A DNA stretch of 64,000 nt from Polaromonas sp. JS666 (GCF_000013865.1 NC_007948.1:4092001-4156000), one strand, 5' to 3'. Shown: positions 17,601-26,628, counted from the first letter of the stretch. A program made the numbers and translations. The notes: generated from the letters alone by a model not told the origin.

Positions 17601-18383
17601 ATGCAGCTTCTCACCCCATCCCCGCAAATGGGCTCACCCCGCCTGCCCCTGATCGGGCCGCAGACCGCACTTTTTCTCGACTTCGACGGCACACTGGCTG
17701 ACTTGGCGCCGCAGCCCGGGGCCGTGCAGGTGACCGCAGGGTTGATTCCCACCCTGGCCCAGCTTGCGACCCGGCTCGGTGGCGCGCTGGCCATTGTGTC
17801 GGGGCGCACACTCACGGACCTGGACCGGTTTCTCGACCCCCTGCAACTGGCCGCCGCGGCCGAGCACGGAGCGCAGCGCCGCCAGGCAGATGGCCAGGTG
17901 GTCAGCGTGGCCGCCCCCGATTTGCAGGAGGTGGTGCGCCGAGCCGAGGCGCTGGCTGCACGCCATCCCGGCCTGTACCTCGAAATCAAGTCCGCGGCCG
18001 TCGCCCTGCACTACCGCCATGCCCCCGACCTCGAAACGCTGGCGTTGCAGGTCATGCGGGAAGCGGCCAACAGCACACCGGGCGCAGAATTGCTGCAGGG
18101 CAAGTATGTCTTTGAAATCAAACCGGCCGGCGTCAGCAAGGGCACGGCCATTGAGGCTTTCATGGGAGAAATGCCGTTTGTGGGTCGCCTGCCCCTGTTC
18201 GCCGGCGACGACGTGACCGATGAAGCCGGGTTCTCCGTGGTGCAGTTCCTCGGCGGCCAAGGCATCAAGGTTGGCGAAGGCGCCACCCTGGCCAGGCACC
18301 GGTGCGCGGCGCCGGCCGCACTGCGGCAGTGGCTGCAGGCTGCCAGCCAGAATTCGGGCCACTGGCGCGGGATCAGCCCATGA
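17601..18383 (+). CDS. otsB: Trehalose-6-phosphate phosphatase
   Basis: A 260-residue HAD-superfamily phosphatase that converts trehalose 6-phosphate to trehalose. Motif I FLDFDGT has the nucleophile and general acid at D27 and D29. IVSGRTL and the C-terminal GDDVTDE motif complete the active site. ATG 17601 is preferred over the in-frame ATG at 17595 because AAGGTGA lies six bases upstream of it. The stop overlaps the start of the next gene (ATGA), so otsB and the GH15 gene are translationally coupled. It is the first gene of the otsB-GH15-otsA locus. Confidence 0.95.
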   Translation: MQLLTPSPQMGSPRLPLIGPQTALFLDFDGTLADLAPQPGAVQVTAGLIPTLAQLATRLGGALAIVSGRTLTDLDRFLDPLQLAAAAEHGAQRRQADGQVVSVAAPDLQEVVRRAEALAARHPGLYLEIKSAAVALHYRHAPDLETLALQVMREAANSTPGAELLQGKYVFEIKPAGVSKGTAIEAFMGEMPFVGRLPLFAGDDVTDEAGFSVVQFLGGQGIKVGEGATLARHRCAAPAALRQWLQAASQNSGHWRGISP

Positions 18384-20236
18384 CGGCCCCGAACGACTCC
18401 GCGCGCTTTGTGCCGCCCGCTGAACCCTCGCTCGCGATGGGCGTGATCGGCAACTGCGCGTTCAGCGCGCTGATTGACATCCGCGGGCGCATTGTCTGGT
18501 GCTGCCTGCCGCGCTTTGACGGCGACCCGGTGTTCAATGCGCTGCTGCAGCCCGGTACCGGCAGGATCGACGGCGCCCATACCAATACCGATACGCAGCC
18601 CAGCGCTTTTTCCATTGAAATCGAGGATTTTGCCGAGTCCCGGCAATGGTATGAGCCCAATACCGCCGTGCTGCATACCCAGCTGTTTGACAAAAGCGGC
18701 CAGGGTATTGAGATCACCGACTTCGCGCCGCGCTTTTTCAGCCGCTCACGTTTTTTCCGGCCCATGACGCTGGTGCGGCGCGTGCGCCCCCTCTCCGGCG
18801 CGCCCCGCATTCGCGTCTCGCTGGATGTCCGTTTTGACTGGGGCCGGCGTGCACCGCTGATCACCCAGGGCAGCAACCACCTGCGTTATGTGGGCGATGC
18901 GCTGACGCTGCGGCTGAACACCGACGCGCCGCTGTCGCACCTGCTGGCCCGGCAGCCCTTCGTGCTGACCCGCGAGCACAACTTTCTGCTGGGTGCCGAC
19001 GAGTCGCTGGCCGAGGGCATTGCCGACACGGCGCGCCTGTTTGAACAGGAGACCGTCTCGTATTGGAAAAAATGGAGCCAGCGCCTGCACATCCCGCTGG
19101 AATGGCAGGAAGCCGTGATACGCGCCGCGATCACGCTCAAGCTGTCCCTCTTTGAAGACACCGGCGCCATCGTGGCGGCCATGACCACCAGCATTCCCGA
19201 GGCGCCCGGCAGCCAGCGCAACTGGGACTACCGTTTTTGCTGGCTGCGCGATGCTTTCTTTGTGGTGCGCGCCCTCAACAGCCTGTCGGAGGTCGGCACC
19301 ATGGAAGACTACCTGCGCTGGCTCAGCAACGTGGTGGTGCAGGCCAACGGCGGGCACATCCAGCCGCTGTACGGCATTGGCCTGGAGCGCGAGCTGCCGG
19401 AGTCCGTGATGGACCATCTGGGCGGCTACCGCGGCATGGGGCCGGTGCGCGTGGGCAACCAGGCGCAGGAGCACTTCCAGCATGACGTGTATGGCAATGT
19501 AGTGCTGGGTGCGGCGCAGGCCTTTCACGACCACCGGCTGCTGCACCGCGCCGGCCTGGCCGAGTTCCAGCGGCTCGAAGCAGTGGGCGAGCAGGCCGCT
19601 CGCACCTATGACCAGCCCGACGCCGGCATGTGGGAGCTGCGCACCCGTGCCCGGGTCCACACCTCGTCGGCCCTGATGTGCTGGGCGGCCTGCGACCGGC
19701 TGGCCAAGATCGCCCTGGTGCTTCACCTTCCCGAGCGTGCAGCCTACTGGCAGGACCATGCACAGCGCATGCAGGAGAACATTTTGCGGAAGGCCTGGAG
19801 CGAGGAACGCCAGGCCTTTGCCGAGAGCTTTGGCGGCCGCGACCTGGACGCCAGTGTGCTGCTGATGATTGAAGTGGGCTTCATCGACCCGAAGGATCCG
19901 CGCTTCATTGCCACCGTCGACGCGCTGGAAACCCATTTGTGCGACGGCCCCTACATGCGCCGCTACGAAGCGCCCGATGATTTCGGCAAACCCGAGACCG
20001 CCTTCAACATCTGCACCTTCTGGCGCATTGATGCGCTGGCGCGCATAGGGCGCAAGGCGCAGGCGCGCGAGATTTTTGAGACCATGCTGGCCGCGCGCAA
20101 CCACGTAGGCCTGCTCTCCGAAGACACGCACCCGGCCAGCGGCGAGATGTGGGGCAACTTTCCGCAAACCTATTCCATGGTGGGCATCATCAACGCGGCG
20201 GTCCGGCTTTCGGCGCCTTGGGAATCGCAGATATGA
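18380..20236 (+). CDS. Glycoside hydrolase family 15 protein (glucoamylase/trehalase-like)
   Basis: A 618-residue cytoplasmic GH15 enzyme. It has an N-terminal beta-sandwich domain (GNCAFSALIDIRGRIVWCCLPRF) and a C-terminal (alpha/alpha)6 barrel. Family hallmarks are NWDYRFCWLRDAFF, the general-acid region GMWELR...LMCWAACDRL and the general-base region PETAFNICTFW. Bacterial GH15 enzymes next to otsAB include trehalases and glucan hydrolases; trehalose turnover is inferred from the neighbours. Its ATG overlaps the otsB stop. A 326-bp repeat block separates it from otsA. Confidence 0.92.
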   Translation: MTAPNDSARFVPPAEPSLAMGVIGNCAFSALIDIRGRIVWCCLPRFDGDPVFNALLQPGTGRIDGAHTNTDTQPSAFSIEIEDFAESRQWYEPNTAVLHTQLFDKSGQGIEITDFAPRFFSRSRFFRPMTLVRRVRPLSGAPRIRVSLDVRFDWGRRAPLITQGSNHLRYVGDALTLRLNTDAPLSHLLARQPFVLTREHNFLLGADESLAEGIADTARLFEQETVSYWKKWSQRLHIPLEWQEAVIRAAITLKLSLFEDTGAIVAAMTTSIPEAPGSQRNWDYRFCWLRDAFFVVRALNSLSEVGTMEDYLRWLSNVVVQANGGHIQPLYGIGLERELPESVMDHLGGYRGMGPVRVGNQAQEHFQHDVYGNVVLGAAQAFHDHRLLHRAGLAEFQRLEAVGEQAARTYDQPDAGMWELRTRARVHTSSALMCWAACDRLAKIALVLHLPERAAYWQDHAQRMQENILRKAWSEERQAFAESFGGRDLDASVLLMIEVGFIDPKDPRFIATVDALETHLCDGPYMRRYEAPDDFGKPETAFNICTFWRIDALARIGRKAQAREIFETMLAARNHVGLLSEDTHPASGEMWGNFPQTYSMVGIINAAVRLSAPWESQI

Positions 20237-20562
20237 GGTACACCCCCGTCGGCGGCTCACTGCGTGTAGCCCCTTCCCCCCTTGCAGGGGGCGGCGCCTG
20301 CGGCCCGGCGAAGCCGGTTCCGCGGCCCCTGCTGGCCGGCGAAGCCGGGCTCGCAGGCCCTGCTGAGCGTAGCAAGATCACTTCATCGATGAACACCATT
20401 TTTCCGCCGGGCCGCCCCAAGGAAAAAACGGCCCCCGAGGGGCTGGAGCCTGCGGCTCCGAAGCTGCTTGAGCAGGTTGGGACAGGCGACAGAGGCGAAG
20501 CGTCTGGCGAGCCGCGGCCTGCAAGGCCTCGTGCAGTACACGAAGTGACAAGCGTGGGGGCC
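20237..20562. repeat. GC-rich intergenic repeat block, copy 2
   Basis: A relative of 13882-14190 and 59430-59770, occupying all of the space between the GH15 stop and the otsA start. It contains the CCCCCGAGGGGCTGGAG and GAGGCGAAGCGTCT units and ends in GTGGGGGCC directly before otsA, so it probably forms part of the otsA translation start region. No gene is seen. Confidence 0.8.
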
Positions 20563-20567
20563 ATGTC

Positions 20568-21950
20568 ATGAGCCGGCTGGTTGTGGTGTCCAACCGCGTG
20601 GCGGATCCGCGCAAGACGGCGGCCGGCGGCCTGGCTGTGGCGCTGGGCGATGCGCTCAATGCCACGGGCGGCATGTGGTTTGGCTGGAGCGGCACCGTCA
20701 TCGAAGGCGGTGCCCCGGGCGAAGGCGAGCTGCATGTGCAGCAGGCGGGCAACGTCAAGCTGGCCACCGTGGATTTGTCCGCCGAAGACCATGCCGGCTA
20801 TTACCTGGGCTACAGCAATGGCGTGCTCTGGCCGGTGTTTCACTACCGGATCGACCTGGCGCGCTTTGACGCCGGCAACATCCGCGCCTATCGCCGCGTC
20901 AACCAGCTGTTTGCGCGCAAGCTGATGACGCAGCTGCGGCCGGACGACATCATCTGGGTGCATGACTACCACCTGATTCCGCTGGCGGCCGAGCTGCGCG
21001 CCATGGGCGCCACCCAGCGCATCGGATTTTTCCTGCACATTCCCCTGCCGCCGCAGCAGGTGCTGGCGGCCATTCCCCAACACGAATGGCTGATGCGGGC
21101 CATGTTTGCCTACGACCTGTTGGGCTTTCAGAGCGAGGCCGACCTGCAAAACTTTTCGCACTATGTGCAGGCCGAGGCCGGCGCCGAGGACCTGGGCGAC
21201 AACCGGTTTCGCGCCTTCAACCGCACCGTGCGCGCCGGCGCCTTCCCGATTGGCATTGACGTGGACGAATTCGCCGCGCTCACCCATGCCAAGGAGGGGC
21301 ACGACATGTATGAACGCATGAAGGACGAATACTCGCGCCGCAAATTGCTGCTGGGCGTGGAACGCCTGGACTATTCAAAAGGCCTGCCCCAGCGCCTGCG
21401 CGCATTCAAGAGCCTGCTTGAAAAATACCCGGAAAACATCCGCAGCGCCACGCTGATCCAGATCGCCTCACCGAGCCGCGAAGACATGGGCACGTACACC
21501 GACTTGCTGCAAGAGCTCGAGAGCCTGTGCGGCGCCATCAACGGCGACTTTGGCGAGCTGGACTGGATGCCGGTGCGCTACATGCACCGCAACGTGGCGC
21601 GCAAACGCCTGCCCGGTCTCTACCGCGTGGCGCGCGTGGCGCTGGTGACGCCGCTGCGCGACGGAATGAACCTGGTGGCCAAGGAGTTCATTGCCGCGCA
21701 GGACCCGGCCGATCCGGGTGTGCTGGTGCTGTCACGCTTTGCCGGCGCCGCCGAGCAGCTGAAGGAAGCCCTGCTGGTGAACCCGTACGACACGGACGGC
21801 ACGGCAGACACCATCCAGCACGCCCTGCAGATGTCGCTGCAGGAGCGGCAGGGACGGCACCAGAGGCTGCTGAAAAATATCCGGGAGCAGGATGTGCACT
21901 GGTGGCGCAAGACATTCCTGGACACGCTGCGCGACGCCGGAAGTGACTAG
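20568..21950 (+). CDS. otsA: Trehalose-6-phosphate synthase
   Basis: A 460-residue GT20 glycosyltransferase that makes trehalose 6-phosphate from UDP-glucose and glucose 6-phosphate. It begins MSRLVVVSNRVADP with the glycine loop AAGGLAVAL. Substrate-binding motifs include WVHDYHLIPLA, VERLDYSKG and the C-terminal PLRDGMNLVAKEF. Length is normal for OtsA. The start region lies at the end of a repeat block; only a weak G-rich stretch precedes the ATG. A run of near-duplicated CTTTTGACG-type units follows the stop. With otsB and the GH15 gene it forms a trehalose locus, relevant to osmotic or desiccation stress. Confidence 0.95.
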   Translation: MSRLVVVSNRVADPRKTAAGGLAVALGDALNATGGMWFGWSGTVIEGGAPGEGELHVQQAGNVKLATVDLSAEDHAGYYLGYSNGVLWPVFHYRIDLARFDAGNIRAYRRVNQLFARKLMTQLRPDDIIWVHDYHLIPLAAELRAMGATQRIGFFLHIPLPPQQVLAAIPQHEWLMRAMFAYDLLGFQSEADLQNFSHYVQAEAGAEDLGDNRFRAFNRTVRAGAFPIGIDVDEFAALTHAKEGHDMYERMKDEYSRRKLLLGVERLDYSKGLPQRLRAFKSLLEKYPENIRSATLIQIASPSREDMGTYTDLLQELESLCGAINGDFGELDWMPVRYMHRNVARKRLPGLYRVARVALVTPLRDGMNLVAKEFIAAQDPADPGVLVLSRFAGAAEQLKEALLVNPYDTDGTADTIQHALQMSLQERQGRHQRLLKNIREQDVHWWRKTFLDTLRDAGSD

Positions 21951-22036
21951 CCTTTTGACGAACCTTTTGACTGGCCTCTTGACGGGCCATTTTCAGGGAC
22001 ACACCGCCGCTTGCAGCAGAAACCGAAGCAGAAAAT

Positions 22037-22546
22037 TCAGGACACGATATAGGCGGCCGCAGCGCTGGAAAAAAGCGTTCCGTCCGCCCCCAGAAACTCC
22101 ATGCGCGTATTGGCCACCCGCGACCCCAGGCGCAACACTTCGGCCCGCAGTTCAAAGTAGTCGCTGATGCCCGGGCGCAAATAGTCCACCCGCAGGTCAA
22201 TCGTGCCCAGCCTGGAAAATCGGTGCAGCCGCTGCAGCGGAGCTTCGTCCATGTGGCGCGCCCCGATCGCCGCCATCACGGCGAGCCCGCCCATGGCATC
22301 CAGGCTGGCGCTGATCACGCCGCCGTGAATGCGGTTGTAGGCGTAGTGGCCCACCAGTTCGTGCCGCATGTCAATGCGTGCCGTGACGCGCTCGGCCTTG
22401 AGCGACGTGATCTTCAGGCCCAGCACCCGGTTGAAAACAATTTTCTCTTCAAACATGCTTGTCAGGCCGGTGATGAACTCTTCCTCAAATTCGAAAACTG
22501 AAGGCTTGGGGTGGGGTGAAGATCGGGTCATGGTATTGATGGTCAT
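22037..22546 (-). CDS. PaaI/YigI-type thioesterase family protein
   Basis: A 169-residue hotdog-fold protein. The family region HYAYNRIHGGVISASLDAMGGLA carries the conserved HGG motif, followed by DLRVDYLRPG. It would hydrolyse acyl-CoA thioesters; length and sequence resemble the YigI/PaaI thioesterase group. The start overlaps the stop of the upstream TetR gene (ATGA), so the two are a single translationally coupled operon and the thioesterase is a likely member of that regulator's regulon. Confidence 0.88.
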   Translation of the reverse strand: MTINTMTRSSPHPKPSVFEFEEEFITGLTSMFEEKIVFNRVLGLKITSLKAERVTARIDMRHELVGHYAYNRIHGGVISASLDAMGGLAVMAAIGARHMDEAPLQRLHRFSRLGTIDLRVDYLRPGISDYFELRAEVLRLGSRVANTRMEFLGADGTLFSSAAAAYIVS

Positions 22547-23226
22547 GCAGTGACTTTTCGGGCCCGCATCGGGGCGTGCAGAAACAGTGCCAGGGCCGCG
22601 TCGGTCAGGTCATCCAGCGACGCGTCTTTTTTTGCGTCAAACCACTGGACCGACCAGTTCAGCGCACCGAAGATCAACAGGCGCGCCAGCGTCACCGGCC
22701 CGTGGAGCCGGCCCTGTTCGGCCAGGGCCTCGAGCACCGGCTCCCAGTTCGACTCATAGTCGCTTCGCAGCCGGGCGATGGACGCACGCTGCCGCGCCGT
22801 GAGGGAGCGTGACTCGTACAGCATCACCGGAATGAAGTCACTGCCGGGCCCCAGCAGCACATCGAAGTGGTTGCGGATCAGCACGCGCAGCAAGGAAGAC
22901 GCATCGAACTTTGATTGGCTGGCAGACTGCAGGGCCGCGGTCTGCCGGTCCAGGGCCGAACGCATGCCCTGCTCCATCACCGCGTGAAGCAGTGCCCCCT
23001 TGCTCTTGAAGTGATAAAAGGGCGAGCCGCTGTGCATGCCCACCGCGGCCGCGATGTCGCGGGTGCTGGCGCCGTCAAATCCCTTGCGGCGAAACAGCTT
23101 CGCCGCGGCGCTGACCAGCTCCATGCGGCGGTTGCCGTCGTCGCGTTCGCCCAGCGTCTTGCGCGGCCGGCCGCGCGGGCGCCGGGCCGTGTTGCCGCCG
23201 GCTTGAAAGGGGGTGACTGCGTCCAT
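22543..23226 (-). CDS. TetR-family transcriptional regulator
   Basis: A 227-residue TetR-type repressor. The HTH is at about residues 40-85 (KLFRRKGFDGASTRDIAAAVGMHSG), preceded by a basic N-terminal arm (RRPRGRPRKTLGER) and followed by a helical ligand-binding domain. A 38-bp near-perfect palindrome lies 22 bp before the start and is the obvious operator, so it should repress itself and the downstream thioesterase gene. The ligand is unknown; an acyl-CoA is a guess from the partner. Confidence 0.9.
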   Translation of the reverse strand: MDAVTPFQAGGNTARRPRGRPRKTLGERDDGNRRMELVSAAAKLFRRKGFDGASTRDIAAAVGMHSGSPFYHFKSKGALLHAVMEQGMRSALDRQTAALQSASQSKFDASSLLRVLIRNHFDVLLGPGSDFIPVMLYESRSLTARQRASIARLRSDYESNWEPVLEALAEQGRLHGPVTLARLLIFGALNWSVQWFDAKKDASLDDLTDAALALFLHAPMRARKVTA

Positions 23227-23248
23227 GGTTCAGCACCATACCAAAACG

Positions 23249-23286
23249 CCTTATTTTTAACAAGCAAATGCTTGGTAAAAATAAGG
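23249..23286. promoter_or_regulatory. 38-bp palindromic operator of the TetR-thioesterase operon
   Basis: Left arm CCTTATTTTTAACAAGCAA and right arm ATGCTTGGTAAAAATAAGG are inverted repeats matching at 17 of 19 positions, with AAGCA-N2-TGCTT at the core. It lies immediately upstream of the TetR start, the usual site for an autoregulatory TetR operator. Confidence 0.7.
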
Positions 23287-23340
23287 AGGGCAACGGCCGA
23301 GGTCGCGCTTCCCTCGGACAGCCCCGCACGGGCTGAGGTG

Positions 23341-23429
23341 CCTGTCCTGAGCCTGTCGAAGGGGTCGAAGCCCCATTTGGCCTGCGCCCCAACCCCTCGA
23401 CCCTCGACCCTCGACAAGCTCAGGACAGG
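23341..23429. repeat. Inverted repeat of the CCTGAGCCTGTCGA type
   Basis: Arms 23341-23359 (CCTGTCCTGAGCCTGTCGA) and 23411-23429 are inverted copies with one mismatch, enclosing about 50 bp. Another single arm is at 59599-59620. It lies in the gene-free interval 23287-23672, which otherwise holds only the truncated TIR element. Confidence 0.7.
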
Positions 23430-23546
23430 CCGAGCTCAGGGCGAACGGTAATACGGACTTGTCGCAATTTATGAAACTCTCGATAACTGACCGGCATTTG
23501 GCTTGGCACCGCCTACCCGGCTGGCCGTACCCAAGGCCAGGGCCTG

Positions 23547-23676
23547 TTCACCCTGAATCGTAATGACCAGAACCTTGACTTGTCATGGCGGGCCTGACCC
23601 GCAATCCATGGATCCCGGATCAAGTCCGGGATGACAAACCAGGGGCAAGGGCTTAACTGAACCGTATTGCGGCTAG
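23547..23676. repeat. Truncated copy of the 160-bp TIR element
   Basis: Closely matches 36090-36220: TTCACCCTG..., the GATCCCGGATCAAGTCCGGG palindrome, and the terminal repeat ...CTTAACTGAACCGTATTGCGGCTAG. The left terminal repeat seen at 36061-36086 is missing. The CTAG of the right end supplies the TAG stop of the adjacent sigma-factor gene. Confidence 0.8.
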
Positions 23677-24980
23677 TCCGGCGGGCGCTCCCGCTCCTGC
23701 CTCGCCGGGTCGCGCGCGCGTTCGAGCAGCAGCTCCCGCTCCCGCAGGTTGCCGGCCAGCTGCGCCGCCCGCTCGAATTCGGCGCGCGCCTCGTCCATGC
23801 GGCCCAGCTTGGCCAGCAGATCCCCGCGCACACCGGGCAGCCACTGATAAGCCTGCAGCGACGGCTCCTGGCGCAGCGTGTCAATGATCTCCAGCCCGGC
23901 CGCGGGCCCGAACGCCATGCTGACGGCGACTGCCCGGTTCAGCTCCACCACCGGCGAGGGCGCGGTCTGCGCCAACGCGTCGTACAGCGCGGCAATGCGC
24001 GTCCAGTCGGTCTCCGCCGCCGTGGGGGCCCGCGCATGGCAGGCCGCAATCGATGCCTGCAGCGCATACGTGCCGAGCGGATGGCCGCGTGCGCCGCACA
24101 GCGCCTCGGCATGCGCGAGCGCGGCCAGGCCTCTGCGGATCAGCAGGCGGTCCCAGCGGCCACGGTCCTGCTGCGCCAGCAGCACGGGGCGGCCCGATGC
24201 GTCGACGCGTGCGGCGGCGCGGGAGGCCTGCAGTTCCATCAGCGCGACCAAGCCCTGCACTTCGGATTCGTCGGGCGCCAGCTCCGCCAGCATGCGGCCC
24301 AGGCGCAGGGCCTCGTCGGTGAGCGCCGGCCGCATCCAGTCCTCGCCCGCGGTGGCGGTGTAGCCCTCGTTGAAAACCAGGTAAACCACCTCGAGCACCG
24401 AGGCCAGCCGTTCGGCCAGTGCGTCGCCGACCGGCACCTCGAAAGGCACGCGCGCCTCCCCCAGCGTGCGCTTGGCGCGAACGATGCGCTGAGCGATCGT
24501 CGGCTCGGCCACCAGGAAGGCGCGGGCTATCTCGTGGGTCGTCAGGCCGCCCAGCAGCCTCAGCGTCAGCGCCACCCGCGCTTCAGTCGAGAGCACGGGG
24601 TGGCAGGCGGTGAAGATCAGCCGCAGCAGGTCGTCGCCGATCTGGTTGGCCCGGGCGGCGTCGAGCCCATCGACAAAGTCAGGCACGACCAGCGCCTCCT
24701 GCGCCTCCAGGTCATGGCCGATCTGCGCCAGCTTGCTGTCGAGCAGCTTGTGGCGGCGCAGGTGGTCAAGCGCCCGGTTCTTTGCGGTGGTCATCAGCCA
24801 GGCGCCCGGGTTATGGGGCACGCCCTCGGTGGGCCAATGCTCCAGCGCCGCCACCAGGGCGTCCTGCGCCAGCTCCTCGGCCAGGCCGATGTCACGCACC
24901 ATGCGCAGGACAGCGGCTACGATCTTGGCAGACTCGATGCGCCAGACCGCGGCAATCGCCTGGTGCGTGCCTGAATGCAT
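23673..24980 (-). CDS. ECF sigma factor with C-terminal TPR-like domain (ECF42 type)
   Basis: A 435-residue sigma-70 family protein of the long ECF42 kind. Region 2 is at about residues 10-80 (DIGLAEELAQDALVAAL...PGAWLMTTAKNRALDHLR) and region 4 at about 130-185 (LTTHEIARAFLVAEPTIAQRIVRAKR). An extended helical C-terminal domain follows (NEGYTATAGEDW, LNRAVAVSMAFGP) ending in TPR-like repeats. No anti-sigma factor is seen; ECF42 proteins are thought to be controlled by this C-terminal extension. It is last in an operon with VOC, SRPBCC and two DGPF-family genes, the usual genomic partners. ATG 24980 is preferred over an upstream TTG. Its TAG is contributed by the adjoining repeat element. Confidence 0.9.
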   Translation of the reverse strand: MHSGTHQAIAAVWRIESAKIVAAVLRMVRDIGLAEELAQDALVAALEHWPTEGVPHNPGAWLMTTAKNRALDHLRRHKLLDSKLAQIGHDLEAQEALVVPDFVDGLDAARANQIGDDLLRLIFTACHPVLSTEARVALTLRLLGGLTTHEIARAFLVAEPTIAQRIVRAKRTLGEARVPFEVPVGDALAERLASVLEVVYLVFNEGYTATAGEDWMRPALTDEALRLGRMLAELAPDESEVQGLVALMELQASRAAARVDASGRPVLLAQQDRGRWDRLLIRRGLAALAHAEALCGARGHPLGTYALQASIAACHARAPTAAETDWTRIAALYDALAQTAPSPVVELNRAVAVSMAFGPAAGLEIIDTLRQEPSLQAYQWLPGVRGDLLAKLGRMDEARAEFERAAQLAGNLRERELLLERARDPARQERERPPD

Positions 24981-25007
24981 GGGCAAGCGTCCTCGGGCCC
25001 CGCCCGT

Positions 25008-25430
25008 TCAGGCCTGCTGGGGCGTAGCCGGGGCTGCGGCCATGTCCATGTACGCCAGCTCCCAGATGTGGCCATCCAGGTCCTCGAAGCCGTGGCCGTA
25101 CATGAAGCCGTGGTCCTGCGGCGCGTTAGGCACGGTGGCGCCGGCGGTGCGCGCCTTGGCCACGAGTTCATCCACCTCGGCGCGGCTCTCGCACGACAGG
25201 CACACCAGCACCTCGGTACTCCTGGTAGTGTCGGCCACCGCCTTCTTGGTGAAGGTCTTGAAGAAGCTCTCGACCAGCAGCATCACGTAGATGCTGCCGT
25301 CCGCCACAACCATGCAGGCGCCCTGCTCGTTGGTGAACTGCGGGTTGAAGCTGAAACCGAGTTTGCCGAAGAACGCCTTCGAGCGTTCCATGTCCTTGAT
25401 GGGGAGGTTGACGTAAATCTGGCGGCTCAT
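25008..25430 (-). CDS. VOC (glyoxalase/extradiol-fold) family protein
   Basis: A 140-residue protein with two beta-alpha-beta-beta-beta units of the vicinal oxygen chelate fold. It starts MSRQIYVNLPIKDMERSKAFFGKLG; the second half contains HGFMYGHGFEDLDGHIWEL, where a metal-ligand-like Glu and His appear. Such proteins are metal-dependent lyases, dioxygenases or resistance proteins; the substrate is unknown. AAGGAGTACCTC gives a strong ribosome site. It lies between the SRPBCC gene and the ECF42 sigma gene and is probably co-expressed with them. Confidence 0.88.
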   Translation of the reverse strand: MSRQIYVNLPIKDMERSKAFFGKLGFSFNPQFTNEQGACMVVADGSIYVMLLVESFFKTFTKKAVADTTRSTEVLVCLSCESRAEVDELVAKARTAGATVPNAPQDHGFMYGHGFEDLDGHIWELAYMDMAAAPATPQQA

Positions 25431-25510
25431 GAGGTACTCCTTGGAATAAGCAATGAATGAATGAATCTGAAAACCGGGTTAAAACCGGATGAAAAAGAAG
25501 CCTGCGCCCC

Positions 25511-26041
25511 TCAGGCGCGCTCGGCCCGGGCCTTGAGGTTGGCGAGACCTGCTTCGAAGTCGCGGCCTATCATGCGGTCCATGTTGAGGAACACGCCCAC
25601 CAGCCTGGCCACGAAAGGACTCGGGCCGTGCATGGCCCAGGTGACCTCCGTGGCATCGCCGCGCGGCGCCAGACTGAACTCGACGACGTTGTGCCCTTCA
25701 AAGGGTTCGAGCATGTCCAGCTTCATCGTGACCTTGCCGGGTGGCGAGGACTCGACGATCTCGATGCTGCCTTTGCCGACGTCCTTGTTGCCCTGGAAGT
25801 CGTAGCCCGCCCCGGGGCCGCTGGCCGGGCCGCGGTAGCTGCCCTTGATGGCCGGGTCTTTCTTCTCGTAGGGGTTCCAGGTGTTGAACTGCCGCAGGTC
25901 GTTGATGAGCGGGTACAGCGTGTCGGGCGCGGCCTTGATGCTGGCGCTGCGCTGCACGCGGAAGGTGTCGGGCCGGGTGGCGGCAAAGATCAGCAGCGCG
26001 CCAATGGCGGCGACGGCGATGAGGGCCAGGGTCTTGATCAT
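25511..26041 (-). CDS. SRPBCC (START/polyketide-cyclase-like) family protein
   Basis: A 176-residue protein with an N-terminal hydrophobic segment (residues 3-20, ALIAVAAIGALLIFAA), likely a membrane anchor or uncleaved signal. An SRPBCC domain follows (RSASIKAAPDTLYPLINDLRQFNTWNPYEK ... VTWAMHGPSPF). These domains bind hydrophobic ligands in a deep pocket. ATG 26041 (MIKTLAL) is preferred over the in-frame start 15 bases upstream. It belongs to the ECF42 sigma-factor gene set, 11 bp after a DGPF gene. Confidence 0.87.
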   Translation of the reverse strand: MIKTLALIAVAAIGALLIFAATRPDTFRVQRSASIKAAPDTLYPLINDLRQFNTWNPYEKKDPAIKGSYRGPASGPGAGYDFQGNKDVGKGSIEIVESSPPGKVTMKLDMLEPFEGHNVVEFSLAPRGDATEVTWAMHGPSPFVARLVGVFLNMDRMIGRDFEAGLANLKARAERA

Positions 26042-26052
26042 GGCGCGCCCCC

Positions 26053-26478
26053 TCACTTCTGGCTGGGTGTGTTCATTTTGCGGAAGCGCTCGACCGACTC
26101 GCTGGGGGAAAAGTCGTCCAGCTCATAAAGCTGGCGCACCTCAATCACGGCCGGCGCGTTCTCGCCCACGGGGTTGGGAAAACGGCGCGACCACTCCAGC
26201 GCCTCTTCGCGCGAGCGCACCTGGATCGTGGTGAAGCCGGCAATGAGCTCCTTGCTTTCGGCGAACGGGCCGTCGACCACGGTCCGCTTCTGGCCGTCGT
26301 AGTGGATGCGCCAGCCCTTGCGGCTGGGCTGCAGGCCGCTGGCGTCCAGCAGCACGCCCGCCTTCGACAGCTGCTCGTGGTAGTCAGCCATGGCGGCCAT
26401 CAGCTTTTCGTCCGGCGACTGGGGCGTGGTCTCGGCCTCGAACTCGGGGTTGGATTTGACGATGATCATGAATCGCAT
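26053..26478 (-). CDS. YCII/DGPF-domain protein
   Basis: A 141-residue YCII-related protein. It has the DGPF signature in VVDGPFAESKELIAGF and the start MRFMIIVKSNPEFEAE. These ferredoxin-like fold proteins are the standard partners of ECF42 sigma factors, but their function is unknown. AAGGAGAATCCC precedes the ATG at 26478, which fixes the start 51 bases inside the longest frame. It is the second of two DGPF genes, 150 bp after the first. Confidence 0.9.
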   Translation of the reverse strand: MRFMIIVKSNPEFEAETTPQSPDEKLMAAMADYHEQLSKAGVLLDASGLQPSRKGWRIHYDGQKRTVVDGPFAESKELIAGFTTIQVRSREEALEWSRRFPNPVGENAPAVIEVRQLYELDDFSPSESVERFRKMNTPSQK

Positions 26479-26628
26479 GGGATTCTCCTTTGCATTGAGA
26501 TTTGAAGCCGGAGACCGAAAGGTCTGCAAATGGCGGCTTCTACTCCCACGACGAACGAGGCGCTGCGAAATCGACAGTTTTCGCCAGATATCTATTAGGT
26601 AAAAACCCTAGTCGCCATCAACAAGGAA

